From assembly GCA_040007095.1 (NCBI GenBank), contig JBDTVS010000192.1, forward strand, positions 1 through 64,000: DNA of 64,000 nt, in the 5' to 3' direction. The first letter of the stretch is position 1, and each line of letters opens with the position of its first letter. Positions 52,179-63,626 of this stretch are shown here, piece after piece. This stretch comes from JBDTVS01 sp040007095. Lineage in GTDB: Bacteria > Acidobacteriota > Vicinamibacteria > Vicinamibacterales > CAVVIG01. The position numbers and the translations under genes were made by a program. The notes below the pieces were generated by a model. The model had not been told where the DNA came from, did not search any database, and was given only the letters and a program-made list of their open reading frames with translations.

Positions 52179-52886
52179 ATGGTACGACGAGCACTTGTCG
52201 CCGCGTTTGTAGTGTGGGCCCTCACATCCAACGCCTTTGCCCAGACCCCTGCGCCCGCCGGCGGCGGTCGAGGGCGTGGCGAAGCGCCTACGCGCCCGCC
52301 GCTGTTTTTCAGCGAGTCCTGGAAGGCGCTGCCGACGCCGACCGACGATCACGGCGAATGGCCTGCGGGGCAGGCCGGAGTTGCGAGCCCGAATCTGCAA
52401 CTCTCCCTGTACGGTCCGTCGGGCAAGGACATCACGCTGGTCGCGGTCCGAGGTCGGGCCGACGTCTATCCGCTCAACCTGTGGACCGGCGTGACGACGT
52501 CTCCAATCGGTGCCACGCTGCGGGACAAGAGCAATTACGTCGACCTCGTCGACCCCCTGGCAAAGATCCGCTGGGTCGTGCGGACGTCCGGGTTCCACCA
52601 GATCCGCCCGCTCATCAAGTTGGCCGACGGGACCTGGCTGGTCGGCGACCGCACCTCGGGTCCGTTCGCCGACTTCAACCAGACCGACGTCTCGATTGCC
52701 GACGTACGCTGGATGAAGATCGACCCCGCACGGATGGTGACCGTCGGCCTCTCTGTCGATCGTCCCGATCTGAGCCGGGTTGACGAGGTCGGCTTCGCGG
52801 ATCTCATGCCCGGTAGTGGACACGGCAATGGCGGTTACGTGAACGTCGCCAAAATCGAAGTCTTCGGGAAACCGGTCAAACGGTAA
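52179..52886 (+). CDS. Secreted protein of unknown function
   Basis: A 235-residue protein with a signal peptide (ends near AFAQ, residue 22) and a Gly/Arg/Pro-rich linker. The mature domain contains FFSESWKALPTPTDDHGEW, TLRDKSNYVDLVDPLAKI and GFADLMPGSGHGNGGYVN, the last suggesting a jelly-roll or galactose-binding-like sandwich. I do not recognise a named family. GGAGG lies six bases before the ATG. It stands alone. Confidence 0.75.
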   Translation: MVRRALVAAFVVWALTSNAFAQTPAPAGGGRGRGEAPTRPPLFFSESWKALPTPTDDHGEWPAGQAGVASPNLQLSLYGPSGKDITLVAVRGRADVYPLNLWTGVTTSPIGATLRDKSNYVDLVDPLAKIRWVVRTSGFHQIRPLIKLADGTWLVGDRTSGPFADFNQTDVSIADVRWMKIDPARMVTVGLSVDRPDLSRVDEVGFADLMPGSGHGNGGYVNVAKIEVFGKPVKR

Positions 52887-53317
52887 AGCGCGGAGAGTGT
52901 GCCCGAAGTTGAGGGCATCCTGGCCGGGAGCTGCACGGTGGAGAAGGCAGGACCGTGAACGCTGTCGGGCTTGCCCTGTCGAATTGACACAGGACGCTCA
53001 ACGCTCGTCCGCGCGCGCGATCGGCTCAGAGTTGCAATATTGTTGGTGTGCGCGGACTTCGGACAGAAGTGTCGTCAGAGACGCCTGAAGCCAACCATTC
53101 ATCACCGCGTGTGTGGAGGAATGCACCGTCACGGCGTACCACAAAGCGGCCCAGTGAGCTACACAAAGGTAGTGCCTGTCGCTCGTTGCCGACATAACTG
53201 TTGTTCGCGCCGATGCTGGTGAAGCCGTTGTCAGCAAACCCTGCCCGCTTTCTGTGACGTGTTGAATTCCGTGATCGCGGCTGATTGGCCCCCGTCTTGC
53301 TGTTCAAGACGTCGTCG
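52887..53317. other. Intergenic region without recognisable gene
   Basis: Several short open frames occur, but none has protein-like composition or a recognisable motif. There is no strong hairpin or repeat. Confidence 0.4.
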
Positions 53318-53656
53318 ATGCTGTCGAGACTGTGTGTCGTTTGGCTCGTTTCGTTGATCCTGCTGCCATTTTCCGCACCATTCTCCACGTGCGATGTGCA
53401 GACCTTGTTCTCGAGCACGGACAGCGACAACACCACGCTGACGCGGCGCTCGCCGTTGCCGGTTGTCTCGGTCGATGCCGTCGCCACCAGTCACGCCCTG
53501 GTACTCCCACGCGCCACGGGGCGCGTCAGGCTGGCCGCCTCGGTATTTCTTCGCCTGCATGTCAACCCGGCAGCCTCGCCGGGACGGCTTACCGGTCCTA
53601 GTATTGCGGCGCCAGGGTCCGCCAGGGCCTCGTTCGCCTCTCCTCTTCGAATCTGA
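53318..53656 (+). CDS. Small secreted protein
   Basis: A 112-residue product with a good hydrophobic signal segment (MLSRLCVVWLVSLILLPFSA) followed by PFSTCDVQTLFSS. The rest is Ser/Ala/Pro-rich with short strands (RVRLAASVFLRLHV). Small acidobacterial proteins with a LILLPFxAPFSTCD opening are familiar to me, but their function is not known. The ribosome site is poor, so the call rests on the signal segment and composition. Confidence 0.5.
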   Translation: MLSRLCVVWLVSLILLPFSAPFSTCDVQTLFSSTDSDNTTLTRRSPLPVVSVDAVATSHALVLPRATGRVRLAASVFLRLHVNPAASPGRLTGPSIAAPGSARASFASPLRI

Positions 53657-53826
53657 TTCACACCACGCAGGGTCGTCAGACACGGCTGCTCGCACGGTGC
53701 GTCAGGCACCGGTGTGGTCGGTCGTGTCCCGTGCGCTCCCCTGATTCTTCGCTCCCTAACTGACAACAAATAGCCGATCTGGTCCGGCAAGTCCGGCCCG
53801 ACAGATCTTCGATCCCGAGGTGTGCG

Positions 53827-55047
53827 ATGAATCAAGCAGATACCGCTTGGATGTTGATTTCGACCGCGCTCGTGTTGCTCATGACGCCGGCGCTGGCGTT
53901 TTTCTACGGCGGCCTGGTCCGGTCGAAGAACGTCCTCAACACGATGATGATGAGTTTTGTTTCGCTGGGATTCCTGGGCGTCGTGTGGGTGCTCGTCGGC
54001 TACTCGCTCGCGTTCGCGCCCGGTAACGACTTCGTCGGAGGCCTGTCGCGCCTGTTCCTGCGCGGCGTCGGACTCGAACCGAACGGGACGATTCCTCACC
54101 TTCTCTACATGTGCTATCAGGGCACCTTCTTTATCATCACGGCGGCGCTCATCTCGGGTGCCATCGTGGAGCGGATGCGATTCTCGGCCTACATCATCTT
54201 CATCGTCCTCTGGGGACTCGCCGTGTATTGTCCCGTGGCTCACTGGGTCTGGGGCGGCGGGTGGCTGTCCAAGATGGGCGCCCTCGATTTCGCCGGGGGC
54301 ACCGTCGTCCATGTGAATGCAGGCGCTGCGGCACTCGTCGCCGCCCTGGTGGTAGGCCAGCGACGCGATCACAAGTCCTCCTCCTTGCTGCCGCACAACG
54401 TCCCGTTCACCCTGCTTGGTGCGGGGCTGCTGTGGTTCGGATGGTTTGGATTCAACGCCGGCAGCGCCGTGGCGGCGAACGGCATCGCTGCGCTGGCATT
54501 CACGTCGACCATGTTTGCGCCGGCCGGCACGTTGGTCGTGTGGACGCTGCTCGACGTCGTGCGAACGGGTAAGCCGACCGCGGTGGGCTGTGCGACCGCG
54601 ATCGTGGTCGGCCTCGTGGCCATCACGCCGGCCGCCGGGTTTGTCGGCCCGATGAGTGCGCTCGCGCTTGGCGCGTTGGCGGCATTCCCCAGCTATTTCG
54701 GATTGATCGTCCGGGCACGGACCTCGCTCGATGATTCCCTCGATGTGGTGGCCGCTCACGGCCTCGGCGGGATCGTCGGCGCCTTGCTGACCGGGGTATT
54801 CGCTCAGAAGGCGCTCAACGGCGTGGCAGACGGAGTGCTCTTTGGCAACCCGGCGCAGCTCGCCATCCAAGGCGTGGCGGTCCTGGCGTCTGTGGTCTAT
54901 AGCGGCGTTCTGACCTTCGGGCTGCTGAAGCTGATTGGCGCGGTCATCCCATTGCGCGCCGACGCGGTCGACGAAAGCTCCGGCCTGGACATCACGCAGC
55001 ACGGAGAGGAAGCGTACGTGCACGCGGAAGGATCAACGGTCATGTAG
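53827..55047 (+). CDS. amt: Ammonium transporter Amt
   Basis: A 406-residue membrane protein with eleven predicted helices. The twin pore His are present (TVVHVNAGAAALV and AAHGLGGIVGAL), as are the helix-1 AFFYGGLVRSKN motif and the WFGWFGFNAGSAVAAN signature. The cytoplasmic tail ESSGLDITQHGEEAYV is the GlnK/GlnB docking region. It imports ammonium (as NH3 or NH4+) across the inner membrane. No glnK/glnB gene is adjacent, unlike most amtB loci. A family T repeat begins about 6 bases after its stop. Confidence 0.95.
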   Translation: MNQADTAWMLISTALVLLMTPALAFFYGGLVRSKNVLNTMMMSFVSLGFLGVVWVLVGYSLAFAPGNDFVGGLSRLFLRGVGLEPNGTIPHLLYMCYQGTFFIITAALISGAIVERMRFSAYIIFIVLWGLAVYCPVAHWVWGGGWLSKMGALDFAGGTVVHVNAGAAALVAALVVGQRRDHKSSSLLPHNVPFTLLGAGLLWFGWFGFNAGSAVAANGIAALAFTSTMFAPAGTLVVWTLLDVVRTGKPTAVGCATAIVVGLVAITPAAGFVGPMSALALGALAAFPSYFGLIVRARTSLDDSLDVVAAHGLGGIVGALLTGVFAQKALNGVADGVLFGNPAQLAIQGVAVLASVVYSGVLTFGLLKLIGAVIPLRADAVDESSGLDITQHGEEAYVHAEGSTVM

Positions 55048-55052
55048 TTCGC

Positions 55053-55158
55053 GAGTGTCCCGCATCAGAGACTCGTTGACGAAGATGTCGCCACATTCCC
55101 GGGCGGGGCATCCCGCCTCGCGGCGTTGCTCCTCGCTTACATATGCCCAATATTGCGT
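55053..55158. repeat. Partial family T element between amt and a methyltransferase relic
   Basis: It starts GTGTCCCGCATCAGAGACTC (matching the termini at 39335) and contains on the minus strand GAGGAGCAACGCCGCGAGGC. The peptide reading is QYWAYVSEEQRREAGCPAR. The minus-strand frame joins directly to the remnant of a methyltransferase, as if the element had replaced the rest of that gene. Confidence 0.68.
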
Positions 55159-55159
55159 G

Positions 55160-55335
55160 CAACCCCATCGGTCCGGCCAACTCAGCGGCGTTCCTGGGGT
55201 CCGTGGCCAGCTGATCGGCCAGGCCCAGCTTGGCCGCGGCATACAGGACCGCGGAAACCCACCAGGCCGTGCCCATCTGGATCAGTTGCACCTGCGTGGC
55301 AAAGCCCCGGATGCAGCCTCTTCGTGATGATTCAT
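55160..55335 (-). pseudogene. 5' fragment of an O-methyltransferase-like gene
   Basis: From an ATG with AGAGGAG upstream the minus strand encodes MNHHEEAASGA. After a frameshift it continues TQVQLIQMGTAWWVSAVLYA and AAKLGLADQLATDPRNAAEL, the dimerisation helices of small-molecule O-methyltransferases. The SAM-binding domain is missing, and the sequence runs into the repeat at 55158. The gene is therefore broken twice. Confidence 0.72.
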
Positions 55336-55349
55336 GCGTCTCCTCTGAT

Positions 55350-55366
55350 GGTTAGGACGTCTAACC
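55350..55366. promoter_or_regulatory. Palindromic candidate operator
   Basis: GGTTAGGACGTCTAACC is an inverted repeat (GGTTAG/CTAACC with GACGT between) 15 bases upstream of the broken methyltransferase start. Its size suits a dimeric repressor. The rest of 55367-55586 holds no gene. Confidence 0.5.
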
Positions 55367-55586
55367 CGTACACAACTGTCTCAGACCGAGCGGATGGTAG
55401 ACCTTACGACGAGGCCTTGGAAAGGGAGTTCGGCGCCACACCGAACGCGTCTCGTCTCCCCAATATCGGTAGTTGACTCCTTGGCGAGCAGCGGTGAAGA
55501 TCTTGGACTCATATCCACGCTGCTCAGGCACTCTTCTTAGCAGACGCGTGTAGGCATTCTTTGCAGTTTTTTTGGAGATTTTGCGT

Positions 55587-58577
<2,991 letters not shown>

Positions 58578-58596
58578 GAGAGGTTGCATTGACTAA

Positions 58597-58675
58597 TCCG
58601 AACCACGAAGGGCACAAAGAGCATTAAGAAATTCGGCTGTCTGCTTGGTGAGCTTTGTGACCTTTGTGGTTCAGA
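58597..58675. repeat. Palindromic CACAAAG-type intergenic repeat (family C)
   Basis: Arms TCCGAACCACGAAGGGCACA plus AAGAGC (58597-58622) and GAGCTTTGTGACCTTTGTGG plus TTCAGA (58650-58675) pair closely around a 27-base loop. It occupies most of the spacer between receptor 6 and the PQQ gene. On the plus strand it could attenuate transcription. Confidence 0.72.
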
Positions 58676-58706
58676 AATTGATCAGCCGCGCCAGCCGGGG
58701 GTGTTG

Positions 58707-60527
58707 ATGCGATACGTGGTCGTTCGTGGTCTCGCGCTGGCGATGTTGTTCGGTGTCTGCGGCCGCGCTGTGGCGCAAGACGGCGCGCAGGCGTTCCGGG
58801 CGAATTGTGCGTCGTGCCACGGCACGGCCGACGGTCCCCAACCCGCCAACGCCCCCAGCGTCGCGGCGCTGCGGCAGTTCAGTCCGGAGGCGATTCTCAA
58901 CGCACTGCTGAACGGCAAGATGCGGATCCAGGGAACGCCGTTGTCCGACGCCGACCGGCGCGCCGTCGCCGAGTTTCTCGGCGGGCGCGCGCTGCGCAGC
59001 GTTCCGGTGGGGTCGTCCGTCGTGGCCTGTAAGTCGTCGCCGCCGTTTCGCGGGTCTGTCGCGGCCAGCGATTGGAACGGGTGGGGCAACGGCATCGAAA
59101 ATACACGTTTCGCCAGAAACGGCGGCCTGACCGCTGGAGACCTGCCGAAGCTGACATTGAAGTGGGCCTTCGGCTACGCTGACGTGACGTCCGCCCGCGC
59201 CCAGCCCTCGCTCGTCGGCAACCGCCTGTTCGTCGCCAGCGACAGCGGCGAGGTCGATGCGCTCGACCCGAGGACCGGATGCGCCTACTGGTCGTTCCGC
59301 GCGGAAGCCACCGTACGCACGGCGCTTCTCGTGGCGCCGTACCGGCTGCCGGCGGGCGCCGTCGGATGGGCGGTGTTCTTCGGCGATCTGAAGGCGAACG
59401 CGTACGCGCTCGACGCGACGAGCGGCCGTCCCGTCTGGATCCGCAAGCTCGACGACCATCCCTATGCCGCGATCACCGGGACGCCGACCTACCACGACGG
59501 TCGTGTGTTCGTGCCGGTGCAAGGGCTCAATGAGGAAGTTCAAGGTGGACGATCTCAGTACGAATGCTGCACGTTCCGCGGCAGCCTCAGTGCGCTCGAC
59601 GCTGGCACCGGGAAGGTCGTCTGGAAGACCTACACCGTCGGCGAGCGGCAATCGCGTGGCACGAATGCCGCGGGCAAACCACAGTGGGGCCCCGCTGGCG
59701 GCGGCATCTGGTCGGCGCCGACCATCGACGTTCGTCGCGGTGCGGTGTATGTCGGCACCGGTAATTCGTACGCCGACCCCTCGCAGCCGATGACCGATGC
59801 CGTCATCGCGCTCGACATCAAGAGCGGCAAGGTGCGGTGGTTTCGGCAGTTGATCCCGAACGACACCTGGACGCTCGGCTGCCGTGCGAAGAACCCGGAC
59901 AACCCGAACTGTCCGGATACGCTCGGTCCTGACTTCGATATCTCGGCGTCGCCCGCGCTGGTGAAGGCCGGCGGGCGCGATCTGTTGGTGCTGCCACAGA
60001 AATCGGGCATGGCCTACGCGCTCGATCCCGACAAGCAGGGCGCACCCGTGTGGCAGTTCCGATTCGGTCAGGGCAGCGGCCGCGGCGGTCAGTGGGGCAG
60101 CGCGACCGACGGGCGTCAGGCGTACTTCGGCGCCAACGGCAATGGCCCCGCAGCGGGCGGGATCGTCGCTGTCGATCTCGCCACTGGCGAACGCGCCTGG
60201 CAGCGCGCGGCGGAGGCACCGCTGTGCGGCGCACCCAGCCGCGAGTGCGGCGCTGCGCAAGGCGCCGCTGTTACCGCCATTCCCGGCGCGGTGCTGTCCG
60301 GGTCGCAAGATGGCGGCCTGCGCGCGTACGCAGCCGAAGACGGCAAGCTGCTGTGGCAGTTCGACACGAACCGTGAATTCGCCACCGTGAACGGGGTCAA
60401 GGCCAGAGGCGGCAGCATGGACGGACCGGGTGCCATCGTCGCCGGCGGACTGCTGTTCGTGAACTCGGGGTACGGCGGCATCGCCGGTCGCCCGGGCAAC
60501 GTCCTTCTCGTGTTCGGTGTGGACTGA
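58707..60527 (+). CDS. Cytochrome c-PQQ propeller (polyvinyl-alcohol-dehydrogenase-like)
   Basis: A 606-residue exported protein with a signal peptide (ends near AVAQ, residue 24), an N-terminal haem motif C34-ASCH-38 and an eight-bladed PQQ-type propeller, with blades such as VDALDPRTGCAYWSFRAEA and VIALDIKSGKVRWFRQL. The adjacent Cys pair YECCTFRG may sit at the cofactor, but this is uncertain. The order cytochrome-propeller resembles polyvinyl alcohol dehydrogenase. Electrons would pass to the periplasmic chain. GGGGG precedes the ATG; a GTG two codons earlier is in frame. It is only distantly related to the gene at 7440. Confidence 0.87.
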   Translation: MRYVVVRGLALAMLFGVCGRAVAQDGAQAFRANCASCHGTADGPQPANAPSVAALRQFSPEAILNALLNGKMRIQGTPLSDADRRAVAEFLGGRALRSVPVGSSVVACKSSPPFRGSVAASDWNGWGNGIENTRFARNGGLTAGDLPKLTLKWAFGYADVTSARAQPSLVGNRLFVASDSGEVDALDPRTGCAYWSFRAEATVRTALLVAPYRLPAGAVGWAVFFGDLKANAYALDATSGRPVWIRKLDDHPYAAITGTPTYHDGRVFVPVQGLNEEVQGGRSQYECCTFRGSLSALDAGTGKVVWKTYTVGERQSRGTNAAGKPQWGPAGGGIWSAPTIDVRRGAVYVGTGNSYADPSQPMTDAVIALDIKSGKVRWFRQLIPNDTWTLGCRAKNPDNPNCPDTLGPDFDISASPALVKAGGRDLLVLPQKSGMAYALDPDKQGAPVWQFRFGQGSGRGGQWGSATDGRQAYFGANGNGPAAGGIVAVDLATGERAWQRAAEAPLCGAPSRECGAAQGAAVTAIPGAVLSGSQDGGLRAYAAEDGKLLWQFDTNREFATVNGVKARGGSMDGPGAIVAGGLLFVNSGYGGIAGRPGNVLLVFGVD

Positions 60528-60550
60528 AGGGCGGATCTCACGGTCCCGTC

Positions 60551-60639
60551 AACCACCGATCACCGAGAACACCGAGACGATCGACGTCTTAAAGACCTGT
60601 GTAGAAACCGTTCAACGCTCTGCGTCAAAACGTTGTGAA
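60551..60639. repeat. CACCGAG-type intergenic repeat (family C variant)
   Basis: The left part AACCACCGATCACCGAGAAC, then ACCGAGACG, is a tandem-like arm. The right part CTCTGCGTCAAAACGTTGTGA repeats the spacer sequence at 9435-9478. It lies between the PQQ gene and the MmgE/PrpD-like gene. Confidence 0.5.
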
Positions 60640-60771
60640 TTTGTTCATGGATCCTTCACGCGGACGCTCACGGTTTTCATGCTACGGGGTGCGCGCCCGC
60701 TCATGACGACTCGATGGGTGAACATCACGGTGTGGTAGCGTGCGACCGGCGATTACGACAGGAGCAGGACG

Positions 60772-62292
60772 ATGAGAGATGCACGCGAGGATGACCGGGA
60801 GGCGGCACGCGTCACGACGCCGATCGGGCGACGTGCCTTGTTGCGGGGGGCGATGTCGGCCGCGGGCGTTCTGGGACTTGGAACGATAATCCCGCGCCAG
60901 GCGGCGGCGCAGCGCGGGGCCGGTGCCTCGAACGCCGCTCAGGCCGACAGCACGCTCGCGCTCGCTCGATTCCTCAACAACGCCGCCTACCGGGACTTTC
61001 CGCCGAAGGCGATCGAGCACGCGAAGATGATCCTCGCCAGCACGTTCGCGAGTGCGGCGGCGGGATCCGTGATCGACTCGGCCCGGATCCTGCGTCAACT
61101 GGCGAAGGAGCAGGGCGGTAAGCCGGAAGCCACGATCTGGTTCGACGGCACGAAGCTTCCTGCGGTCGAGGCCGCGCGCGTGAATGCCGTACTCAGCGAC
61201 GCGGCAGCGTCCGACGACAGCGACATCCGCAACACCGCCCATGAAGGCACGACACTCGCCTCTGTAGGTCTCGCCATCGCCGAGCGCACCGGCGCCACGG
61301 GGCAGGATCTGCTCGGCGCGATGATTCTCGGGTACGAGGCGGCGGGCCGGATCGGCGAAGCGCGCAATGGCGGGCGCGGCGGTGTACACGCCTCGCAGAT
61401 CGTCGCGTTCGCCGGCGCCGCAGCTGCGGCGAAGCTCCTGAAGCTCACCGACGAGCAAATGGCGCAAGCGCTCGGGATCGTCGCCATCACCATGGGCGGA
61501 CTGGCGACAGGGACGAACAGCTGGGCCCGGGAGTACATGGGCGCCAACGCGGCGGCCTGCGGCGTCAATGCGGCACTGGCTGCCAGCCGAGGCTACACCG
61601 TGAACGAGGACATGCTCGGAAGCCGCGGGGGATTCGTAGACGTGTTCGGCGGCGGCGCCAAGGCCGTCGAGCGCCTCACCGCGGATCTCGGCAAGGAGTG
61701 GGACATCGTCGATTTTCTGGCGATCAAGCTGTGGCCGGGCGCCCATCCGTTCTCCGGCACTGTGGAAGCCGCGATGAATGCCGCGCGGCAGGCTGATCTT
61801 GCTCCCGACAACGTGGCGAAGATTCTCGTGGCCGGCCAGAACCGAACGTCCATTCAAGGAAGCCGGCGCCCCGGCAACCTGGCGGAAGCCATTCACAGCC
61901 TGTCGTACTACGTTGCGGCGGCAGTCGCGGACAAGGACTTCACCTGGGCGCATGCGAGCGAGGCGAAGTTCCACGATCCGAGAATCACCAGGCTCATGGA
62001 TCTGGTGGACGTCGATCCGGCGCCGCCAGCGGTGAAGTACGCCTGGAGCTGGGGAGGCACCGTCACCATCGTCGCGACGTCCGGCGCGCGGTTCACGAGC
62101 ACGGTGGATGCGCCGCGGGGCTCGGGCCCGCGCGGCATCGCGTGGAGCGATGTCGAAGCCAAGTACCGCGCCTTGATGCCTGAGTCGAAGCTGGCCGGGC
62201 GGCGCATCGACGACATCCTCGCCGTGATTCATGGTTTCGAGCGTGCGAAGAACGTGTCGGAGTTGACCCGCCTGCTCGCGCCGGGACGCTGA
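60772..62292 (+). CDS. Tat-exported MmgE/PrpD-family protein
   Basis: A 506-residue protein with a twin-arginine signal (GRRALLRGAMSAAGVLGLG, starting near residue 18) and an MmgE/PrpD fold: FPPKAIEHAKMILASTFASA, NAVLSDAAASDDSD, GYEAAGRIGEARN and IKLWPGAHPFSGTVEAA. Characterised members are dehydratases (2-methylcitrate, cis-aconitate related) or immune-responsive gene 1-like decarboxylases acting in the cytoplasm, so a periplasmic version is unusual. AGGAGCAGG precedes the ATG. The substrate is unknown. Confidence 0.87.
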   Translation: MRDAREDDREAARVTTPIGRRALLRGAMSAAGVLGLGTIIPRQAAAQRGAGASNAAQADSTLALARFLNNAAYRDFPPKAIEHAKMILASTFASAAAGSVIDSARILRQLAKEQGGKPEATIWFDGTKLPAVEAARVNAVLSDAAASDDSDIRNTAHEGTTLASVGLAIAERTGATGQDLLGAMILGYEAAGRIGEARNGGRGGVHASQIVAFAGAAAAAKLLKLTDEQMAQALGIVAITMGGLATGTNSWAREYMGANAAACGVNAALAASRGYTVNEDMLGSRGGFVDVFGGGAKAVERLTADLGKEWDIVDFLAIKLWPGAHPFSGTVEAAMNAARQADLAPDNVAKILVAGQNRTSIQGSRRPGNLAEAIHSLSYYVAAAVADKDFTWAHASEAKFHDPRITRLMDLVDVDPAPPAVKYAWSWGGTVTIVATSGARFTSTVDAPRGSGPRGIAWSDVEAKYRALMPESKLAGRRIDDILAVIHGFERAKNVSELTRLLAPGR

Positions 62293-62667
62293 TCTTCATA
62301 CCCCGGCGCACCCTTCCTTCCGGTGCGTCGCTGCCCGACTGCCTTGGCCTCATTTTTCTTGGCTTCATTTGCGTTGCGTTTACGCGTCAGATCGTCTACA
62401 CCTACACGTTCAAATATGTCTGAACATCCATAGGCGAGTCGGGCGGCGAACGGCTTCGGCACACGGCCCTATAACTGGGAGCTCATCGGGGCGCTGCCGA
62501 CCGAGCTGAGGTCGAATATCAGATAAATTTCTGAGGATTGTGTGAAGGGGTCCCCACGAGTCGTCTTCTGGGGCCCCGAGACGTTCGACGCGGGATGCCC
62601 GGCGGCCACGGGCGTATGTTCCAATAGAAGGAACGTGCTGGACGGGGTGTCGGTGGGCGATGACGCG
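62293..62667. other. Gene-free spacer with hairpins
   Basis: GGCGCACC and GGTGCGTC (62308-62331) can form a hairpin shortly after the MmgE/PrpD stop and may act as a terminator. A second palindrome, GGGGTCCCCA...TGGGGCCCC, lies near 62550-62577. No gene is recognised. Confidence 0.4.
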
Positions 62668-63096
62668 ATGACGTACTTCGCGAGGGTCGGCGAATGGGTG
62701 CGCAATCTGTCACTCGCTCGCAAGGTCATCGCGGTGATCATGGGCGTCACCAGCGCAGCCCTCCTCATCGCGTGTCTGGCGCTGGTGGAGTACGACCGCA
62801 GCACCGCGCGCACGACGATGATCCGAGACATCGGCATGCGCGCCGATGTCGTGGGGGTGACCAGCACGGCCGCGGTGTCGTTCGGTGACGCGAACGGCGC
62901 GAAGGAAACCCTGCACGCGGTCTCGGTCAACAAGAACGTGCGGCTGGCGGCCATTGTTCGCCGTGGTGTCGTCTTCGCGCGATTCGATCGACAGCCGGAC
63001 ACCGTCAGCACGCCGATCCCTACACGGGTGGACCCCGATCTCCTTCGCACACCCCGTGCCGCCTTTACGTTCGAGAGCGATTCCGCGGATCGCTAG
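62668..63096 (+). pseudogene. Truncated sensor protein (CHASE8-like input domain only)
   Basis: A 142-residue product with a membrane helix (VIAVIMGVTSAALLIACLAL) and a periplasmic part typical of CHASE8-type sensors: YDRSTARTTMIRDIGMRADV, VGVTSTAAVSFGD and ETLHAVSVNKNVRLAAIV. Intact relatives continue into a second helix, HAMP and kinase or GGDEF domains. Here the frame stops at a TAG after SDSADR. It is either a decayed kinase gene or a stand-alone sensor domain; no output module follows. Confidence 0.65.
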
Positions 63097-63176
63097 TCGG
63101 CAGTATTGGAGCGTCTTCCAATTGTGCGGCACGCAGTCCAGACGGGATCTACAGGCACATCGAGGAGGCGGCCGAA

Positions 63177-63593
63177 ATGAGTTGGCTGTTCTATGCGTTC
63201 GTATCAGCCGGAGCGGCGGCACTGACCGCTGTCCTTGCCAAGATCGGCGTCGAAGGCGTGCCGTCCACACTGGCGACCGCAATTCGCACGGTGATCATTA
63301 CCCTGTTCGCATGGGCGTTGACGATCGGCCTCAAGGAGCACCATGCCTTCAGCGGCGTGTCGCGACGCTCTCTCGTGTTTCTCGCCCTGTCAGGGCTGGC
63401 GACGGGGGTGTCGTGGCTGGCGTATTTTCGCGCGTTGCAACTCGCCCCGGCGTCCCGTGTCGCGCCCGTCGACAAACTGAGTCTCCCGCTCACGATTATC
63501 CTGGCCGCGCTCTTCCTGGGCGAGCCATTGAGCTGGCGGCTCGGGCTCGGCGTCGCGTTGATGACGGCCGGCGCGATTCTCACCATCGGATAG
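63177..63593 (+). CDS. EamA/DMT-family transporter, single-domain form
   Basis: A 138-residue membrane protein with about five helices corresponding to one EamA repeat (WLFYAFVSAGAAALTAVLAK, LALSGLATGVSWLAYFRALQ, and a C-terminal LGEPLSWRLGLGVALMTAGA). Half-size members act as dimers; efflux of small metabolites is typical. GAGGAGGCGG lies before the ATG. There is no associated partner gene. Confidence 0.88.
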   Translation: MSWLFYAFVSAGAAALTAVLAKIGVEGVPSTLATAIRTVIITLFAWALTIGLKEHHAFSGVSRRSLVFLALSGLATGVSWLAYFRALQLAPASRVAPVDKLSLPLTIILAALFLGEPLSWRLGLGVALMTAGAILTIG

Positions 63594-63626
63594 AGAGACC
63601 GACGTGAGGTTCCGAACACTCGCGGC

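Noticed and set aside
62229..62462. Minus-strand frame with a Lys/Asn/Glu-rich stretch (DDLTRKRNANEAKKNEAK)
   Set aside because: It overlaps the end of the MmgE/PrpD-like gene antisense, has no ribosome site, and no family is recognised.
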